From: Winogradskyella pelagia
Lineage (GTDB): Bacteria > Bacteroidota > Bacteroidia > Flavobacteriales > Flavobacteriaceae
Direction: 5' to 3'
Assembly (NCBI RefSeq): GCF_017581965.1
Contig: NZ_JAGEVF010000002.1
Location: forward strand, 310,001-374,000
DNA length: 64,000 nt
Shown: positions 37,235 to 47,682 of the stretch, piece by piece
Numbering within the stretch: the stretch's first letter is position 1
Layout of the letters: the number at the start of each line of letters is the position of its first letter
Made by a program: the position numbers and the translations under genes
The notes under the pieces: model-generated
The model's database searches: none
What the model saw: only the letters and a program-made list of their open reading frames with translations
What the model was told of the DNA's origin: nothing

Positions 37235-39469
37235 ATGAGACAAATAATAATTTTTATAGTGTTAGTTGTGTCTCAGCTTTCGGCTCAAGAGCAGTTGAAA
37301 GGTGTGGTTTTAGAATCTAGCAGTTCTAAAGAGTTGCCGTTACCAGGTGCTAATGTATATTGGTCGGGGTCATCTGTAGGAACAATTACCGCGGGAGATG
37401 GTACATTTGAGTTGCCTTATAAATTTTCTTATAATCGGTTGGTAATAAGCTATGTTGGTTATAAAACAGACACGTTGGTGGTTACCGAGAACAAGTATAT
37501 AAAACATGTTTTACAACCATCTGATGAGTTAGAAACCGTAACCATTACGAGCCGAAAGCAATCCACAATGAAATCGTATTTAAAAGCTACAAATACGTTT
37601 ACTGTGAGTAGTGATGAATTGCTCAAAGCGGCTTGTTGTAACCTTTCCGAAAGCTTCGAGACCAATCCATCAATCGATGTAAATTTTGCTGATGCTGTTA
37701 CTGGGACAAAGCAAATAAAAATGTTAGGTCTTAATTCACCTTATATTTTAATCACCACAGAGAATGTTCCCGCAATACGTGGGGCTTCTCAAGCTTATGG
37801 CTTAAGTTTTATTCCTGGGACTTGGGTAGAAAGTATCCAAATCACCAAAGGCGCTGGTAGCGTTGTTAATGGATTTGAAAGCATTGCAGGTCAAATCAAT
37901 GCAGAACTAGTGAAGCCAATGACAGATGCTAAACTTTTTGTTAATGCCTATGCTGGTATGAACGGCCGATTTGAGTTGAATACTCATATTAATAAGCAGG
38001 TATCGGAAAAATGGAGTAGTGGTTTATATGTGCATGGCAACCTTAGAAATCAAAAGTTTGATCGAAATGACGATTCCTTTTTGGATGTTCCCTTGAAGGA
38101 ACAAATCAATATTATGAATAGATGGCAGTACACAAATGCAGAAAGAGGAATAGTTAGCTTTATAAATTTGCGATATCTTAATGACAATACTCAAGCAGGG
38201 CAAGTCGGTTTTGAACCAGAGCGTGACAGAGGAACTACCAATTTTTGGGGAAGTGAAATTGATACTGAGCGTTATGAGATCACAACTAAATTAGGTTACG
38301 TAAATCCTCAGATACCCTATCAAAGTATTGGATTTCAAACGGCGTTTAGCTATCATAATCAAGAATCGTATTTCGGATTGAATATATATGATATACAACA
38401 TACGAGTTTTTACTCTAACCTAGTGTACAATAGTATCATTACTGATTCTAGGCATAAAATAAAAACCGGATTAAGCGTTACTTACGATAATTATAATGAG
38501 TTGGTAAATACCTTTACTTTTGAAAGGACCGAGAATTCTTTCGGTGGTTTCTTTGAGTATTCGTACGATGATTTGGATAAACTTACGTTAACAGCAGGTA
38601 TAAGAGCCGACCAACATAATAGATTCGGTTTTTTCATTACACCGCGATTGCATGTAAGATATACACCTTGGGAAAAATCTGCGCTCAGGGCATCTGTAGG
38701 AAGAGGTATAAAAAGTGCCAATATTTTTGCCGAAACCCAGAATATGTTTTCTAGTTCTAGGCAGATTAATATTATCGATGCAGGAGGTAAAATCTATGGG
38801 CTAGACCCAGAGATTGCCTGGAACTATGGTGTAAGTTACCTGCAAGGCTTTAATTTATTTGATAGAAAAGCGGATATTACCCTAGATTTTTACAGAACGG
38901 AATTTCAAAATCAAGTAGTTACCGATTGGGAAAACCCTTTTGAAATTACATTTTATAATCTGGAAGGTGAGAGTTTTGCTAATAGTTTTCAGTTTGAATT
39001 TAACTATAATGCTTTTGAGAATTTTGATGTGAGATTGGCCTATAAGTATTACGATATACAAACCGATTATATCAGGGGCAGACTTGATAATCCTTTGGTG
39101 CCAAAACATCGTATTTTTGCCAATGCGGCTTACGAGACAGAAATAACCTCCATTGGCGCTCAGTGGAAATTTGATGCGACGTATAATTGGCTGGGACGGC
39201 AACGCTTTCCCAATACGGATTTAAGTCCTCCTGAATTTCAATTAGGGGAATTTTCACCAACAATTGGTACCTTAAACCTGCAGATTACCAAAGTATTTTC
39301 ACCAAAGTTTGAAGTGTATGCTGGAGGTGAGAACGTTACCGATGTGAGACAGCCAAACCCTATAATAAGTCCAGATAATCCATTTGGTTCAAATTTTGAT
39401 AGTAATTTTGTATACGGACCAATTTTTGGAAGTATGTATTACGCCGGATTGCGATTTAGAATAAACTAA
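37235..39469 (+). CDS. TonB-dependent outer-membrane receptor, metal cluster member
   Basis: A 744-residue outer-membrane transporter. It has a signal peptide (about 1-17), a carboxypeptidase-D-like regulatory domain (about 20-95) common in Bacteroidota, a plug domain (about 100-225) with GAGSVVNGFESIAGQIN, and a beta-barrel ending in an aromatic/Arg-rich strand (YYAGLRFRIN). A vicinal C134-C135 pair sits in the plug (ACCNLSES), which is unusual for such receptors. Flanked by HMA proteins, it probably imports or senses a metal complex, most likely copper-related; no ligand can be proven from sequence. Confidence 0.9.
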   Translation: MRQIIIFIVLVVSQLSAQEQLKGVVLESSSSKELPLPGANVYWSGSSVGTITAGDGTFELPYKFSYNRLVISYVGYKTDTLVVTENKYIKHVLQPSDELETVTITSRKQSTMKSYLKATNTFTVSSDELLKAACCNLSESFETNPSIDVNFADAVTGTKQIKMLGLNSPYILITTENVPAIRGASQAYGLSFIPGTWVESIQITKGAGSVVNGFESIAGQINAELVKPMTDAKLFVNAYAGMNGRFELNTHINKQVSEKWSSGLYVHGNLRNQKFDRNDDSFLDVPLKEQINIMNRWQYTNAERGIVSFINLRYLNDNTQAGQVGFEPERDRGTTNFWGSEIDTERYEITTKLGYVNPQIPYQSIGFQTAFSYHNQESYFGLNIYDIQHTSFYSNLVYNSIITDSRHKIKTGLSVTYDNYNELVNTFTFERTENSFGGFFEYSYDDLDKLTLTAGIRADQHNRFGFFITPRLHVRYTPWEKSALRASVGRGIKSANIFAETQNMFSSSRQINIIDAGGKIYGLDPEIAWNYGVSYLQGFNLFDRKADITLDFYRTEFQNQVVTDWENPFEITFYNLEGESFANSFQFEFNYNAFENFDVRLAYKYYDIQTDYIRGRLDNPLVPKHRIFANAAYETEITSIGAQWKFDATYNWLGRQRFPNTDLSPPEFQLGEFSPTIGTLNLQITKVFSPKFEVYAGGENVTDVRQPNPIISPDNPFGSNFDSNFVYGPIFGSMYYAGLRFRIN

Positions 39470-39496
39470 GATTAGAATATAAAAATTAAATAAAAC

Positions 39497-39850
39497 ATGA
39501 TGAAAAATATAGTAGTAATTTTCCTTTTGAGTTTAAGTACAATGGCATTTGCCCAAAATAAAAATGCCAAAGCTAGTATGGAAGTAGATGGTGTTTGCGG
39601 GATGTGTAAGGAACGCATTGAAAAAGCAGCCATAAGAACTAAAGGTGTGAAATCTGCCATTTGGAATGGAGATACACATGAGCTTAAGCTAATTTTTGAT
39701 GAGCGTAAAACTAATGTTGAAACAATTTCTAAACAGATTGCGGCAGTAGGCCATGATACTAAGCTCTTCAAAGCTACAGACAAGGCTTATAATGCTGTAA
39801 GTCCCTGTTGTAAATACAGAGACGAAGAGGTTGTCAAAAACCACAATTAG
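39497..39850 (+). CDS. Exported HMA-domain metallochaperone-like protein
   Basis: A 117-residue protein with a cleavable signal peptide (about 1-19, ending AFAQ), one HMA domain with C34-x-x-C37 (GVCGMC), and a C-terminal extension with vicinal C104-C105 (SPCCKYRDE). It is thus a periplasmic relative of CopZ-type chaperones. As the last gene of the cluster it could pass metal between the outer-membrane receptor and the inner-membrane HMA-MauE protein. A perfect bidirectional terminator follows. Confidence 0.85.
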   Translation: MMKNIVVIFLLSLSTMAFAQNKNAKASMEVDGVCGMCKERIEKAAIRTKGVKSAIWNGDTHELKLIFDERKTNVETISKQIAAVGHDTKLFKATDKAYNAVSPCCKYRDEEVVKNHN

Positions 39851-39858
39851 CATAGAGC

Positions 39859-39905
39859 TTTAATTGAAAAAGCCTTTGATTTACTCAAAGGCTTTTTCAA
39901 TTAAA
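39859..39905. terminator. Bidirectional terminator between the metal cluster and groEL
   Basis: A perfect 21-bp inverted repeat (39859-39879 and 39885-39905) with a 5-base loop. The AAAAAGCC/GGCTTTTT part gives a GC core with A and T runs on both strands, fitting termination of the plus-strand HMA gene and of minus-strand groEL. Confidence 0.92.
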
Positions 39906-39920
39906 TTGATGATGTTGTTT

Positions 39921-41576
<1,656 letters not shown>

Positions 41577-41852
41577 TTAAACAATTGCTAAGATGTCACT
41601 TTCGCGCATCATTAAATAATCCTTACCATCAAGTTTAAGCTCAGTACCTCCATACTTTCCGTATAGTACGGTGTCACCAACTTTTACCGTTAAAGGTTCG
41701 TCTTTTTTACCATTACCTATGGCAACAACAGTTCCTCTTTGTGGTTTTTCTTTGGCATTATCTGGAATAATAATTCCAGCAGCTGTAGTAGTCTCAGCTT
41801 CCATAGGTTCTACAAGAACTCTGTCTGCTAAAGGTTTAATGTTTAAGCCCAT
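41577..41852 (-). CDS. groES: Co-chaperonin GroES
   Basis: A 91-residue lid of the GroEL chamber, with [15 protein letters not shown], the mobile loop [18 protein letters not shown] and the [24 protein letters not shown] end. Upstream (41853-41940) I see TTGGCA and TATGCG-like elements on the minus strand but neither a clear TAnnTTTG box nor a CIRCE element, so heat-shock control cannot be assigned. Confidence 0.97.
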   Translation of the reverse strand: MGLNIKPLADRVLVEPMEAETTTAAGIIIPDNAKEKPQRGTVVAIGNGKKDEPLTVKVGDTVLYGKYGGTELKLDGKDYLMMRESDILAIV

Positions 41853-41942
41853 TGTGTTTAATATTTTTTGTTATTAATTTAATTTATCACTCACGCATAT
41901 TCTAAAATTGTGCCAAGCGATTTATACTGACAAACTTGCAGT

Positions 41943-41970
41943 AAAAAAAAAGCCAGCTACTTGAGCTGGC
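41943..41970 (-). terminator. Terminator of secG
   Basis: On the minus strand GCCAGCT and AGCTGGC form a 7-bp stem with a 5-base loop followed by a run of nine T. It separates the lptE-TPR-secG unit from groES. Confidence 0.92.
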
Positions 41971-41991
41971 GTTATGTACCTAATTTAGTTT

Positions 41992-42336
41992 TTATTCTGC
42001 TTGTTGTTCTTCTGATGAAGTACTGCCGCTTTCTGTGGCAGGTAATGCAGGCATCTCGGTAGTTTCTTCTGTATCCAGTGCTTTGGACTCATTACCAGCT
42101 CCTGCTCCAATAGTAAGGTTAGATGCTAATATTAAAACTATAAGAGCTGTTGCCAAAAACCATGTACTTTTATCTAAGAAGTCTCCTGTTTGTTTAACAC
42201 CGCCTATTTGCTGGTTTCCACCACCACCAAATGAAGACGATAAACCACCACCTTTTGGGTTCTGTACCATTATAACAACAACCAAAAGAAAGGCTACTAT
42301 TACTATTAGTATTAAAAATATTGTAAATGCACTCAT
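41992..42336 (-). CDS. secG: Preprotein translocase subunit SecG
   Basis: A 114-residue membrane protein with two helices (about 2-22 and 54-72) and the Gly-rich SecG loop (MVQNPKGGGLSSSFGGG). The C-terminal tail (about 75-114) is acidic and Ser/Glu-rich, extending beyond the E. coli protein. It assists SecYEG-mediated export. It follows the TPR gene by one base. Confidence 0.93.
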   Translation of the reverse strand: MSAFTIFLILIVIVAFLLVVVIMVQNPKGGGLSSSFGGGGNQQIGGVKQTGDFLDKSTWFLATALIVLILASNLTIGAGAGNESKALDTEETTEMPALPATESGSTSSEEQQAE

Positions 42337-42337
42337 A

Positions 42338-43279
42338 TTATGATTTGTTTTGTTCTCTAAGCTCTTCTACCGCTTTAATTTGGTGTGCAAAGAAACTACT
42401 TTTTTCTGGATATTTCAAACTTAAAATCTTGTATGCTTGAATCGCTTTATCATAGTTCTTTTGTTCTAGATAAATTCTAGCTAGGGTCTCTGTCATTAAG
42501 CTATCTGATTCATCTTTTCTATTATCAACAAGTTTTGGTTTAGGAGTTAATCCTGTGATAGGTTTTATTTTTGGATTTTCAGTAATGAATTTGTCAATGA
42601 TATTGAGTTTACTCGTTAATGGCGCAACTTCGTCCTCTTTTTTATCAGGGATATCCGCTTGATTGGCGTCTTGCTCTTTGCGTTCTATCGGTTTAAAACT
42701 TGTTATTTTAAGCCATTCCATAAATGAGTGACTTTCCGTTTTGTCAAAATCTAAGGGTTTGCCAATTTCTAGTTTTTCTTCAGGAGTAATATTGTCTGCA
42801 TCAACTTTAAGAAAAGAGCTTTCGTTTGAAATACCTTCTTTTTCGATGATGTCATTTGAAATTACGGGCTTAATCTCAAAAAGTTTTGGATCTAAAACAC
42901 CTTCTGTGGCTTTAATATGGGCCTTTAAAGCGTCATCTATCTCAACACTTTTATGTACTGAAATATCATCAATGCCATTAACTTCAATCGCTTTAATGTT
43001 CTGTGAGTTTTGTTTGATTTGTTCTGAAATCTCATTTTGGTTAAAAGAAGCTGAGGTGATGTAATCAAACAAAATACTGCGATCTGTGGTATGGGCTGCC
43101 GTTATTTTTAAAGCGTTATTGTACTTATAACTTTCCTTTTGTTTCAAACCTTTAAGGTAGAGCGCGTGGAGGGCCTGAAAATAAGGATAGGATTTAATGT
43201 TTTGAGCAAGAGACTCTGTTTGGCTTGGTGTAACAGCTTCAGGATGCTGTAACAGGTATGTGAGATCTTGCTGCTTCAT
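42338..43279 (-). CDS. TPR-motif protein of unknown function
   Basis: A 313-residue soluble protein. An N-terminal helical region (about 1-80, PYFQALHALYLKGLKQ) is followed by a long low-complexity acidic middle (about 95-245) and a C-terminal tetratricopeptide pair (about 260-305, LARIYLEQKNYDKAIQAYKIL). No signal peptide or membrane helix. Its conserved place between lptE and secG hints at a role in envelope biogenesis, but nothing in the sequence proves it. Confidence 0.75.
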   Translation of the reverse strand: MKQQDLTYLLQHPEAVTPSQTESLAQNIKSYPYFQALHALYLKGLKQKESYKYNNALKITAAHTTDRSILFDYITSASFNQNEISEQIKQNSQNIKAIEVNGIDDISVHKSVEIDDALKAHIKATEGVLDPKLFEIKPVISNDIIEKEGISNESSFLKVDADNITPEEKLEIGKPLDFDKTESHSFMEWLKITSFKPIERKEQDANQADIPDKKEDEVAPLTSKLNIIDKFITENPKIKPITGLTPKPKLVDNRKDESDSLMTETLARIYLEQKNYDKAIQAYKILSLKYPEKSSFFAHQIKAVEELREQNKS

Positions 43280-43282
43280 GTT

Positions 43283-43786
43283 TTACCAATTTGCTAATGA
43301 CGTATTAAAAATATCTTGTGTAATTCGTTCAAATATTTCCTCAAAGGCTGCTTCTTTGGTGCTTCCGGTAAGTTGGTCATTAGCAGGAAAATCGAAAAAG
43401 AACGAAAAGCGCTGTTCAAAATCTTTCTCTTCATCTAATGTGTTAAAGTAACGGACGTTTATGCCAATGGTAAGTCTGTTCTGAGCTGCTCTATCACCTG
43501 TGGTTGCTGTCATTGGTGCAATTCTATATTCAACAATTTCACCTTCAAAAATTAAATCGCCACCATCTGTAACCAAATCTAAGTTTGTTTGGTTAACCAT
43601 TAAATCCTGCAAAGCATTGGTAAAACGAATATCTAATCCTGGTTCAACTAAAGGTGCATTATTTTGAAAAAAATTCACTTGGAATGATTCGGCATCTCCA
43701 GTATCACCTTGATTAAATTTGTAAATACCGCAGCTTAAAAGCGTCAAAGCTGCAGAAAACAAGAAGATGTATTTGATAAATTTCAT
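43283..43786 (-). CDS. lptE: LPS-assembly lipoprotein LptE
   Basis: A 167-residue lipoprotein (LLSCG, C19 lipidated) with the LptE-type body: SFQVNFFQNNAPLVEPGLDIRFTNALQD, the FEGEIVEYRIAPM strand pair and the DFEQRFSFFFDF end. It plugs the LptD barrel that delivers LPS to the cell surface. It lies 74 bases after the sigma-54 activator gene and 3 bases before the TPR gene. Confidence 0.9.
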   Translation of the reverse strand: MKFIKYIFLFSAALTLLSCGIYKFNQGDTGDAESFQVNFFQNNAPLVEPGLDIRFTNALQDLMVNQTNLDLVTDGGDLIFEGEIVEYRIAPMTATTGDRAAQNRLTIGINVRYFNTLDEEKDFEQRFSFFFDFPANDQLTGSTKEAAFEEIFERITQDIFNTSLANW

Positions 43787-43860
43787 AGTTACGATTAAAG
43801 GTTATGCGGTAGTAACGAATGAAAAGTTATAAAAATTTGCTCTAAGCCCATAAACTTTTC

Positions 43861-45129
43861 CTAAAGGTCGTACTGTTTGATTTTTCTATACAGCGTTCGT
43901 TCGCTAATACCCAATTCTGCTGCAGCAAGTTTTCGTTTTCCTTTATGGCGCTCTAAAGATTTTTTAATAAGTTCTAATTCTTTGTCTTGTAAAGATAAAG
44001 TTTCTTCTTCTTCAATTTCTTCGGCAAAGTGATATTTATCTTCTGTATCAACAATCAATTCATCTGAAGCTTCAGTGTGCTCTGGAATGGATAGTACTTC
44101 TACACTGCTTGATTCTGATTCTTCAAAAGCGTCAGAATCAGAATCACCGTAAATCTTTTGTATGAGTTGTTCGTTTTCTTTCTGTACGTCACTCGCATCG
44201 CCAGATTTCATTAATTCCATCGTGAGCTTTTTCAAATCATTGAGGTCGCTTTTCATGTCAAACAAAACCTTGTACAAAATCTCTCTTTCATTACTGAAGT
44301 CACTCTCTGATTTGGTACTATTTATGACGGCAGGTAGATTATTTCCAGCGTCGGGTAAGTATTTCTGCAGAGTAGCCCCATTAATACTGCGGTTTTGTTC
44401 TAAGATAGAAATTTGTTCTGCTACATTTCTCAATTGCCGAATATTTCCATTCCATCTGTACTTCAGTAATAACCCTATCGCCTCATCTGTCAGTTTTACA
44501 GTGGGCATTTTATATTTAATAGCGAAATCACTAGCAAATTTCCTAAATAATAAATGGATATCATCCCTGCGTTCTCGTAAAGCAGGTAAATGTATGTCCA
44601 CAGTACTTAATCTGTAAAAAAGGTCTTCTCTAAATTTTTCTTTTTTGATGGCTTCAAACATGTTAACGTTGGTAGCTGCAACTATACGAACATTAGTTTT
44701 TTGCACCTTACTTGAACCAACCTTAATAAACTCACCATTTTCTAGAACTCTCAATAAACGCACCTGTGTCGTTAAGGGTAATTCTCCTACCTCATCAAGA
44801 AAAATGGTCCCCCCATCAGCTACTTCGAAATAACCGGAGCGTGTTTGTGTGGCGCCGGTAAAAGCACCTTTTTCGTGGCCAAACAATTCACTATCTATAG
44901 TGCCTTCAGGTATAGCACCACAATTAACAGCAATGTATTTACCATGCTTGCGATGTGAGAGTTGATGAATAATTTTAGGGATACTCTCCTTACCAACACC
45001 ACTTTCACCCGTAACTAACACAGATATATCAGTTGGTGCCACTTGCATGGCTTTTTCAATAGCTCGGTTAAGTTTGGCATCGTTGCCGATAATCCCAAAA
45101 CGTTGTTTTATGGCTTGAACGGATTCCAT
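43861..45129 (-). CDS. Sigma-54-dependent transcriptional activator without a receiver domain
   Basis: A 422-residue enhancer-binding protein consisting of an AAA+ domain (about 15-245) and a C-terminal Fis-type helix-turn-helix (about 382-422, [15 protein letters not shown]). The Walker A is GESGVGKE (41-48), the sigma-54-contacting GAFTGA loop is at 88-93, and the Walker B is IFLDEVGE. A long acidic Ser/Glu-rich linker (about 310-375) separates the two. With no N-terminal sensory domain its activity may be controlled by expression or by partners. It sits two bases after miaB. Confidence 0.93.
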   Translation of the reverse strand: MESVQAIKQRFGIIGNDAKLNRAIEKAMQVAPTDISVLVTGESGVGKESIPKIIHQLSHRKHGKYIAVNCGAIPEGTIDSELFGHEKGAFTGATQTRSGYFEVADGGTIFLDEVGELPLTTQVRLLRVLENGEFIKVGSSKVQKTNVRIVAATNVNMFEAIKKEKFREDLFYRLSTVDIHLPALRERRDDIHLLFRKFASDFAIKYKMPTVKLTDEAIGLLLKYRWNGNIRQLRNVAEQISILEQNRSINGATLQKYLPDAGNNLPAVINSTKSESDFSNEREILYKVLFDMKSDLNDLKKLTMELMKSGDASDVQKENEQLIQKIYGDSDSDAFEESESSSVEVLSIPEHTEASDELIVDTEDKYHFAEEIEEEETLSLQDKELELIKKSLERHKGKRKLAAAELGISERTLYRKIKQYDL

Positions 45130-45131
45130 TA

Positions 45132-46580
45132 TTAATTATTTTCTGAATAGCCCACAGCCTCTCCAATTAGTGTCGCACTGGTGCAATCCAAAACCTTAAC
45201 ATTGACAAAGTCGCCTACTTTGTAATGTTCTTTAGGGAACACTACTACGGTATTTTGGCTATTGCGTCCAGACCAATGTTGGTCAGATCGCTTAGACGCC
45301 TTTTCTATCAATACTTCTTCTACCTTACCAAGATGTTGCTGGGTTCTGTAAAGGCTGTGTTTTTGTTGTAATTCTATGATTTCTGTTAAACGTCTTTTCT
45401 TAACCGCCTCTGGTATGTCATCTTCCATTTTTCTGGCGGCTAATGTTCCAGGGCGCTCAGAATAAGCAAACATAAAACCAAAGTCGTACTTCACATATTC
45501 CATTAAACTTAGCGTGTCTTGATGGTCCTGTTCAGTTTCCGTTGGAAAGCCCGCAATCATATCTTGAGAAATACCACAATCTGGTATAAGACGTTTAATA
45601 TTGTCAATTAATTCAAAGTATTCTTCACGCGTATGTAAGCGATTCATGGCCTTAAGAATGCGATCGCTACCGCTCTGAACAGGCAGGTGAATGTAATTGC
45701 AGATATTGTTGAATTTAGCCATGGTTTCAATAACATCTAATGTCAAATCTTGTGGATTAGATGTTGAAAATCTAAAACGCATTTTAGGTTGTGCCTTGGC
45801 GCAAAGTTCAAGCAGTTTAGCGAAGTTCACTGCTGTTGCTTTCTGTAAATCAGATGCTTTTTCAAAGTCTTTTTTAAGACCTCCACCATACCAAAGATAG
45901 CTATCCACGTTTTGACCTAAAAGGGTAACCTCCTTGAAGCCTTGAGTCCACAAATCATTAATTTCTTCTATAATGCTCTGTGGGTCTCTACTGCGTTCAC
46001 GACCTCTAGTAAAAGGGACTACGCAGAACGTACACATATTGTCACATCCTCTAGTGATGGAGACAAATGCAGTAACACCATTGGAGTTTAGCCTCACAGG
46101 TGATATATCTCCGTAGGTTTCTTCCTTGGATAGAATAACGTTGATAGCATCTCGTCCTTCCTCAACTTCGGCCAAGAGATTTGGTAAATCTTTATAGGCA
46201 TCTGGTCCAACGACTAAGTCTACAATTTTTTCTTCCTCTAGAAATTTGGTTTTTAACCGCTCTGCCATACAGCCCAAAACACCAACTTTCATTGTTGGAT
46301 TGTTCTGCTCTTTAACCGCATTATATTTCTTTAGACGTTTTCTTACGGTTTGTTCGGCTTTGTCTCTAATGGAGCAGGTGTTGACCAAAACTAGGTCCGC
46401 TTCCTCCAGATTTTGGGTGGTATTATAGCCTTGTCCAGAAAGAATTGAAGCTACAATTTCACTATCGCTAAAATTCATTTGGCAGCCATAACTTTCAATG
46501 AAGAGTTTTTTGCTATTCTCTTGTTTTTGATTGAGAATAAGTGCCTCACCTTGTTTATTTTCGTCTATAATCTTTTCCAT
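45132..46580 (-). CDS. miaB: tRNA-2-methylthio-N6-dimethylallyladenosine synthase MiaB
   Basis: A radical-SAM methylthiotransferase that modifies A37 of tRNAs reading UNN codons. The N-terminal auxiliary-cluster domain has [24 protein letters not shown] and [10 protein letters not shown] cysteines; the radical-SAM motif is CDNMCTFC; the C-terminal TRAM domain (about 410-475) ends [19 protein letters not shown]. At 482 aa it is complete. It heads a minus-strand operon with the sigma-54 activator. Confidence 0.96.
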   Translation of the reverse strand: MEKIIDENKQGEALILNQKQENSKKLFIESYGCQMNFSDSEIVASILSGQGYNTTQNLEEADLVLVNTCSIRDKAEQTVRKRLKKYNAVKEQNNPTMKVGVLGCMAERLKTKFLEEEKIVDLVVGPDAYKDLPNLLAEVEEGRDAINVILSKEETYGDISPVRLNSNGVTAFVSITRGCDNMCTFCVVPFTRGRERSRDPQSIIEEINDLWTQGFKEVTLLGQNVDSYLWYGGGLKKDFEKASDLQKATAVNFAKLLELCAKAQPKMRFRFSTSNPQDLTLDVIETMAKFNNICNYIHLPVQSGSDRILKAMNRLHTREEYFELIDNIKRLIPDCGISQDMIAGFPTETEQDHQDTLSLMEYVKYDFGFMFAYSERPGTLAARKMEDDIPEAVKKRRLTEIIELQQKHSLYRTQQHLGKVEEVLIEKASKRSDQHWSGRNSQNTVVVFPKEHYKVGDFVNVKVLDCTSATLIGEAVGYSENN

Positions 46581-46617
46581 CTTCTTAAGTCAAAACATCT
46601 GAATGTCAATAAGCATG

Positions 46618-46625
46618 CAAAGATA
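46618..46625 (-). promoter_or_regulatory. Promoter of miaB
   Basis: TATCTTTG on the minus strand matches TAnnTTTG, with a TTTG at 46650-46647 about 21 bases upstream that fits the -33 element. It lies about 38 bases before the miaB ATG. This is the clearest complete promoter in the window. Confidence 0.65.
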
Positions 46626-46724
46626 GTATTATTTTGTGTATTGTGACAAAGTGGCAGCGTTAAAAGGATTTGATTTTCTGCGAAAAAAAGTCGTTTTTTG
46701 ATGTATCAACCAATATAAAATCAA

Positions 46725-47522
46725 ATGACAGTTTCAGAGATTCAACAGCGCATTCAAAATGCAAAGCCCCTAGATTTCAGTTCCATCTTTAACCAGGCAA
46801 TAGAGCTATTTAAGAAAATATGGGTTCAGGGACTTATAACTGTAATTCTAAATATGGTCTTGGTTATTCCCGTTATGATGGTTATTTATATACCATTAAT
46901 ATTTATGGGTGTACTAGATGCCTACAGCGTAAACTCAATAGACGAGTATGGTTATGATAACTATAATGAGCCTGAGTTAAGCCCTATTGTTATGCTTATC
47001 ATGTTTGTAGTTTACATTTTTGCTGTTGCCGCTGTCAGTACCATAACCATGGCACTGCGAGCTGCCTTCTACCGTATTTGTAAAATGAAAGATTTCGATG
47101 AGATGGGGAAAGAGGATTATTTCTATTTTTTAAAAAAGAAGTATTTGGCTAAATCCCTCAAGCTAGCTTTGGCATCGATGGGTATAGCGCTTTTGGCTGC
47201 ATTGCTTTGTTTTTTACCACTTATTTATGCCATTGTCCCTCTAAGTTATGTTTATGTTGTTTATGCATTTAATCCAGATAAGTCTATATCAGAAATACTT
47301 AGACTAAGTTTTGACTTAGGGAACAAGAAGTGGCTATTGACTTTGGGTCTACTTTTTATTTGTGGTCTTTTAGCTGGTATTGTAGGGTTTGTGCTATGTT
47401 TTATAGGAATTTATGTTACTCAGTCTTTTAGTTATCTTGGTCCTTATCTTATATATAAGGATGTGGTTGGTTTTGAGGACGAAGATATGACACCACGTAT
47501 AGAGGAACACTCATCTATGTAA
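46725..47522 (+). CDS. Multi-span membrane protein of unknown function
   Basis: A 265-residue integral membrane protein. A short N-terminal amphipathic region (about 1-25) is followed by about five or six hydrophobic helices (near 35-62, 85-110, 145-185 and 200-245). The end is charged and hydrophilic. The general pattern resembles the membrane domains seen next to glycerophosphodiester phosphodiesterases, but I do not recognise it with confidence. It is divergent from miaB and followed by a terminator. Confidence 0.75.
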   Translation: MTVSEIQQRIQNAKPLDFSSIFNQAIELFKKIWVQGLITVILNMVLVIPVMMVIYIPLIFMGVLDAYSVNSIDEYGYDNYNEPELSPIVMLIMFVVYIFAVAAVSTITMALRAAFYRICKMKDFDEMGKEDYFYFLKKKYLAKSLKLALASMGIALLAALLCFLPLIYAIVPLSYVYVVYAFNPDKSISEILRLSFDLGNKKWLLTLGLLFICGLLAGIVGFVLCFIGIYVTQSFSYLGPYLIYKDVVGFEDEDMTPRIEEHSSM

Positions 47523-47552
47523 TTGAAAAAGGTAATTATATGTAGTGAATAG

Positions 47553-47575
47553 GCCTTGTTTTTACAAGGCTTTTT
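47553..47575 (+). terminator. Terminator of the membrane protein gene
   Basis: GCCTTGT and ACAAGGC form a 7-bp stem with loop TTTT, followed by five T. It separates the 46725-47522 gene from topA. Confidence 0.88.
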
Positions 47576-47654
47576 CAGTTTATTTTTTAATCAAAATTCA
47601 CCTAAATGAACCTAGCTGATTTTTGCAAATTAGGATTGTATCTTAATTTTCGCA

Positions 47655-47662
47655 TACATTTG
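47655..47662 (+). promoter_or_regulatory. Promoter of topA
   Basis: TACATTTG matches TAnnTTTG, with a TTG at 47636-47638, 16 bases upstream. It lies 20 bases before the topA ATG. Confidence 0.55.
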
Positions 47663-47682
47663 TAACCTCAAAAAAAATAAGA

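Noticed and set aside
41884..41919. CIRCE-like half sites (TTGGCAC and GAGTGATAA on the minus strand) upstream of groES
   Set aside because: The spacing is about 15 bases rather than the 9 of CIRCE and the left half is poor, so HrcA control is not supported.
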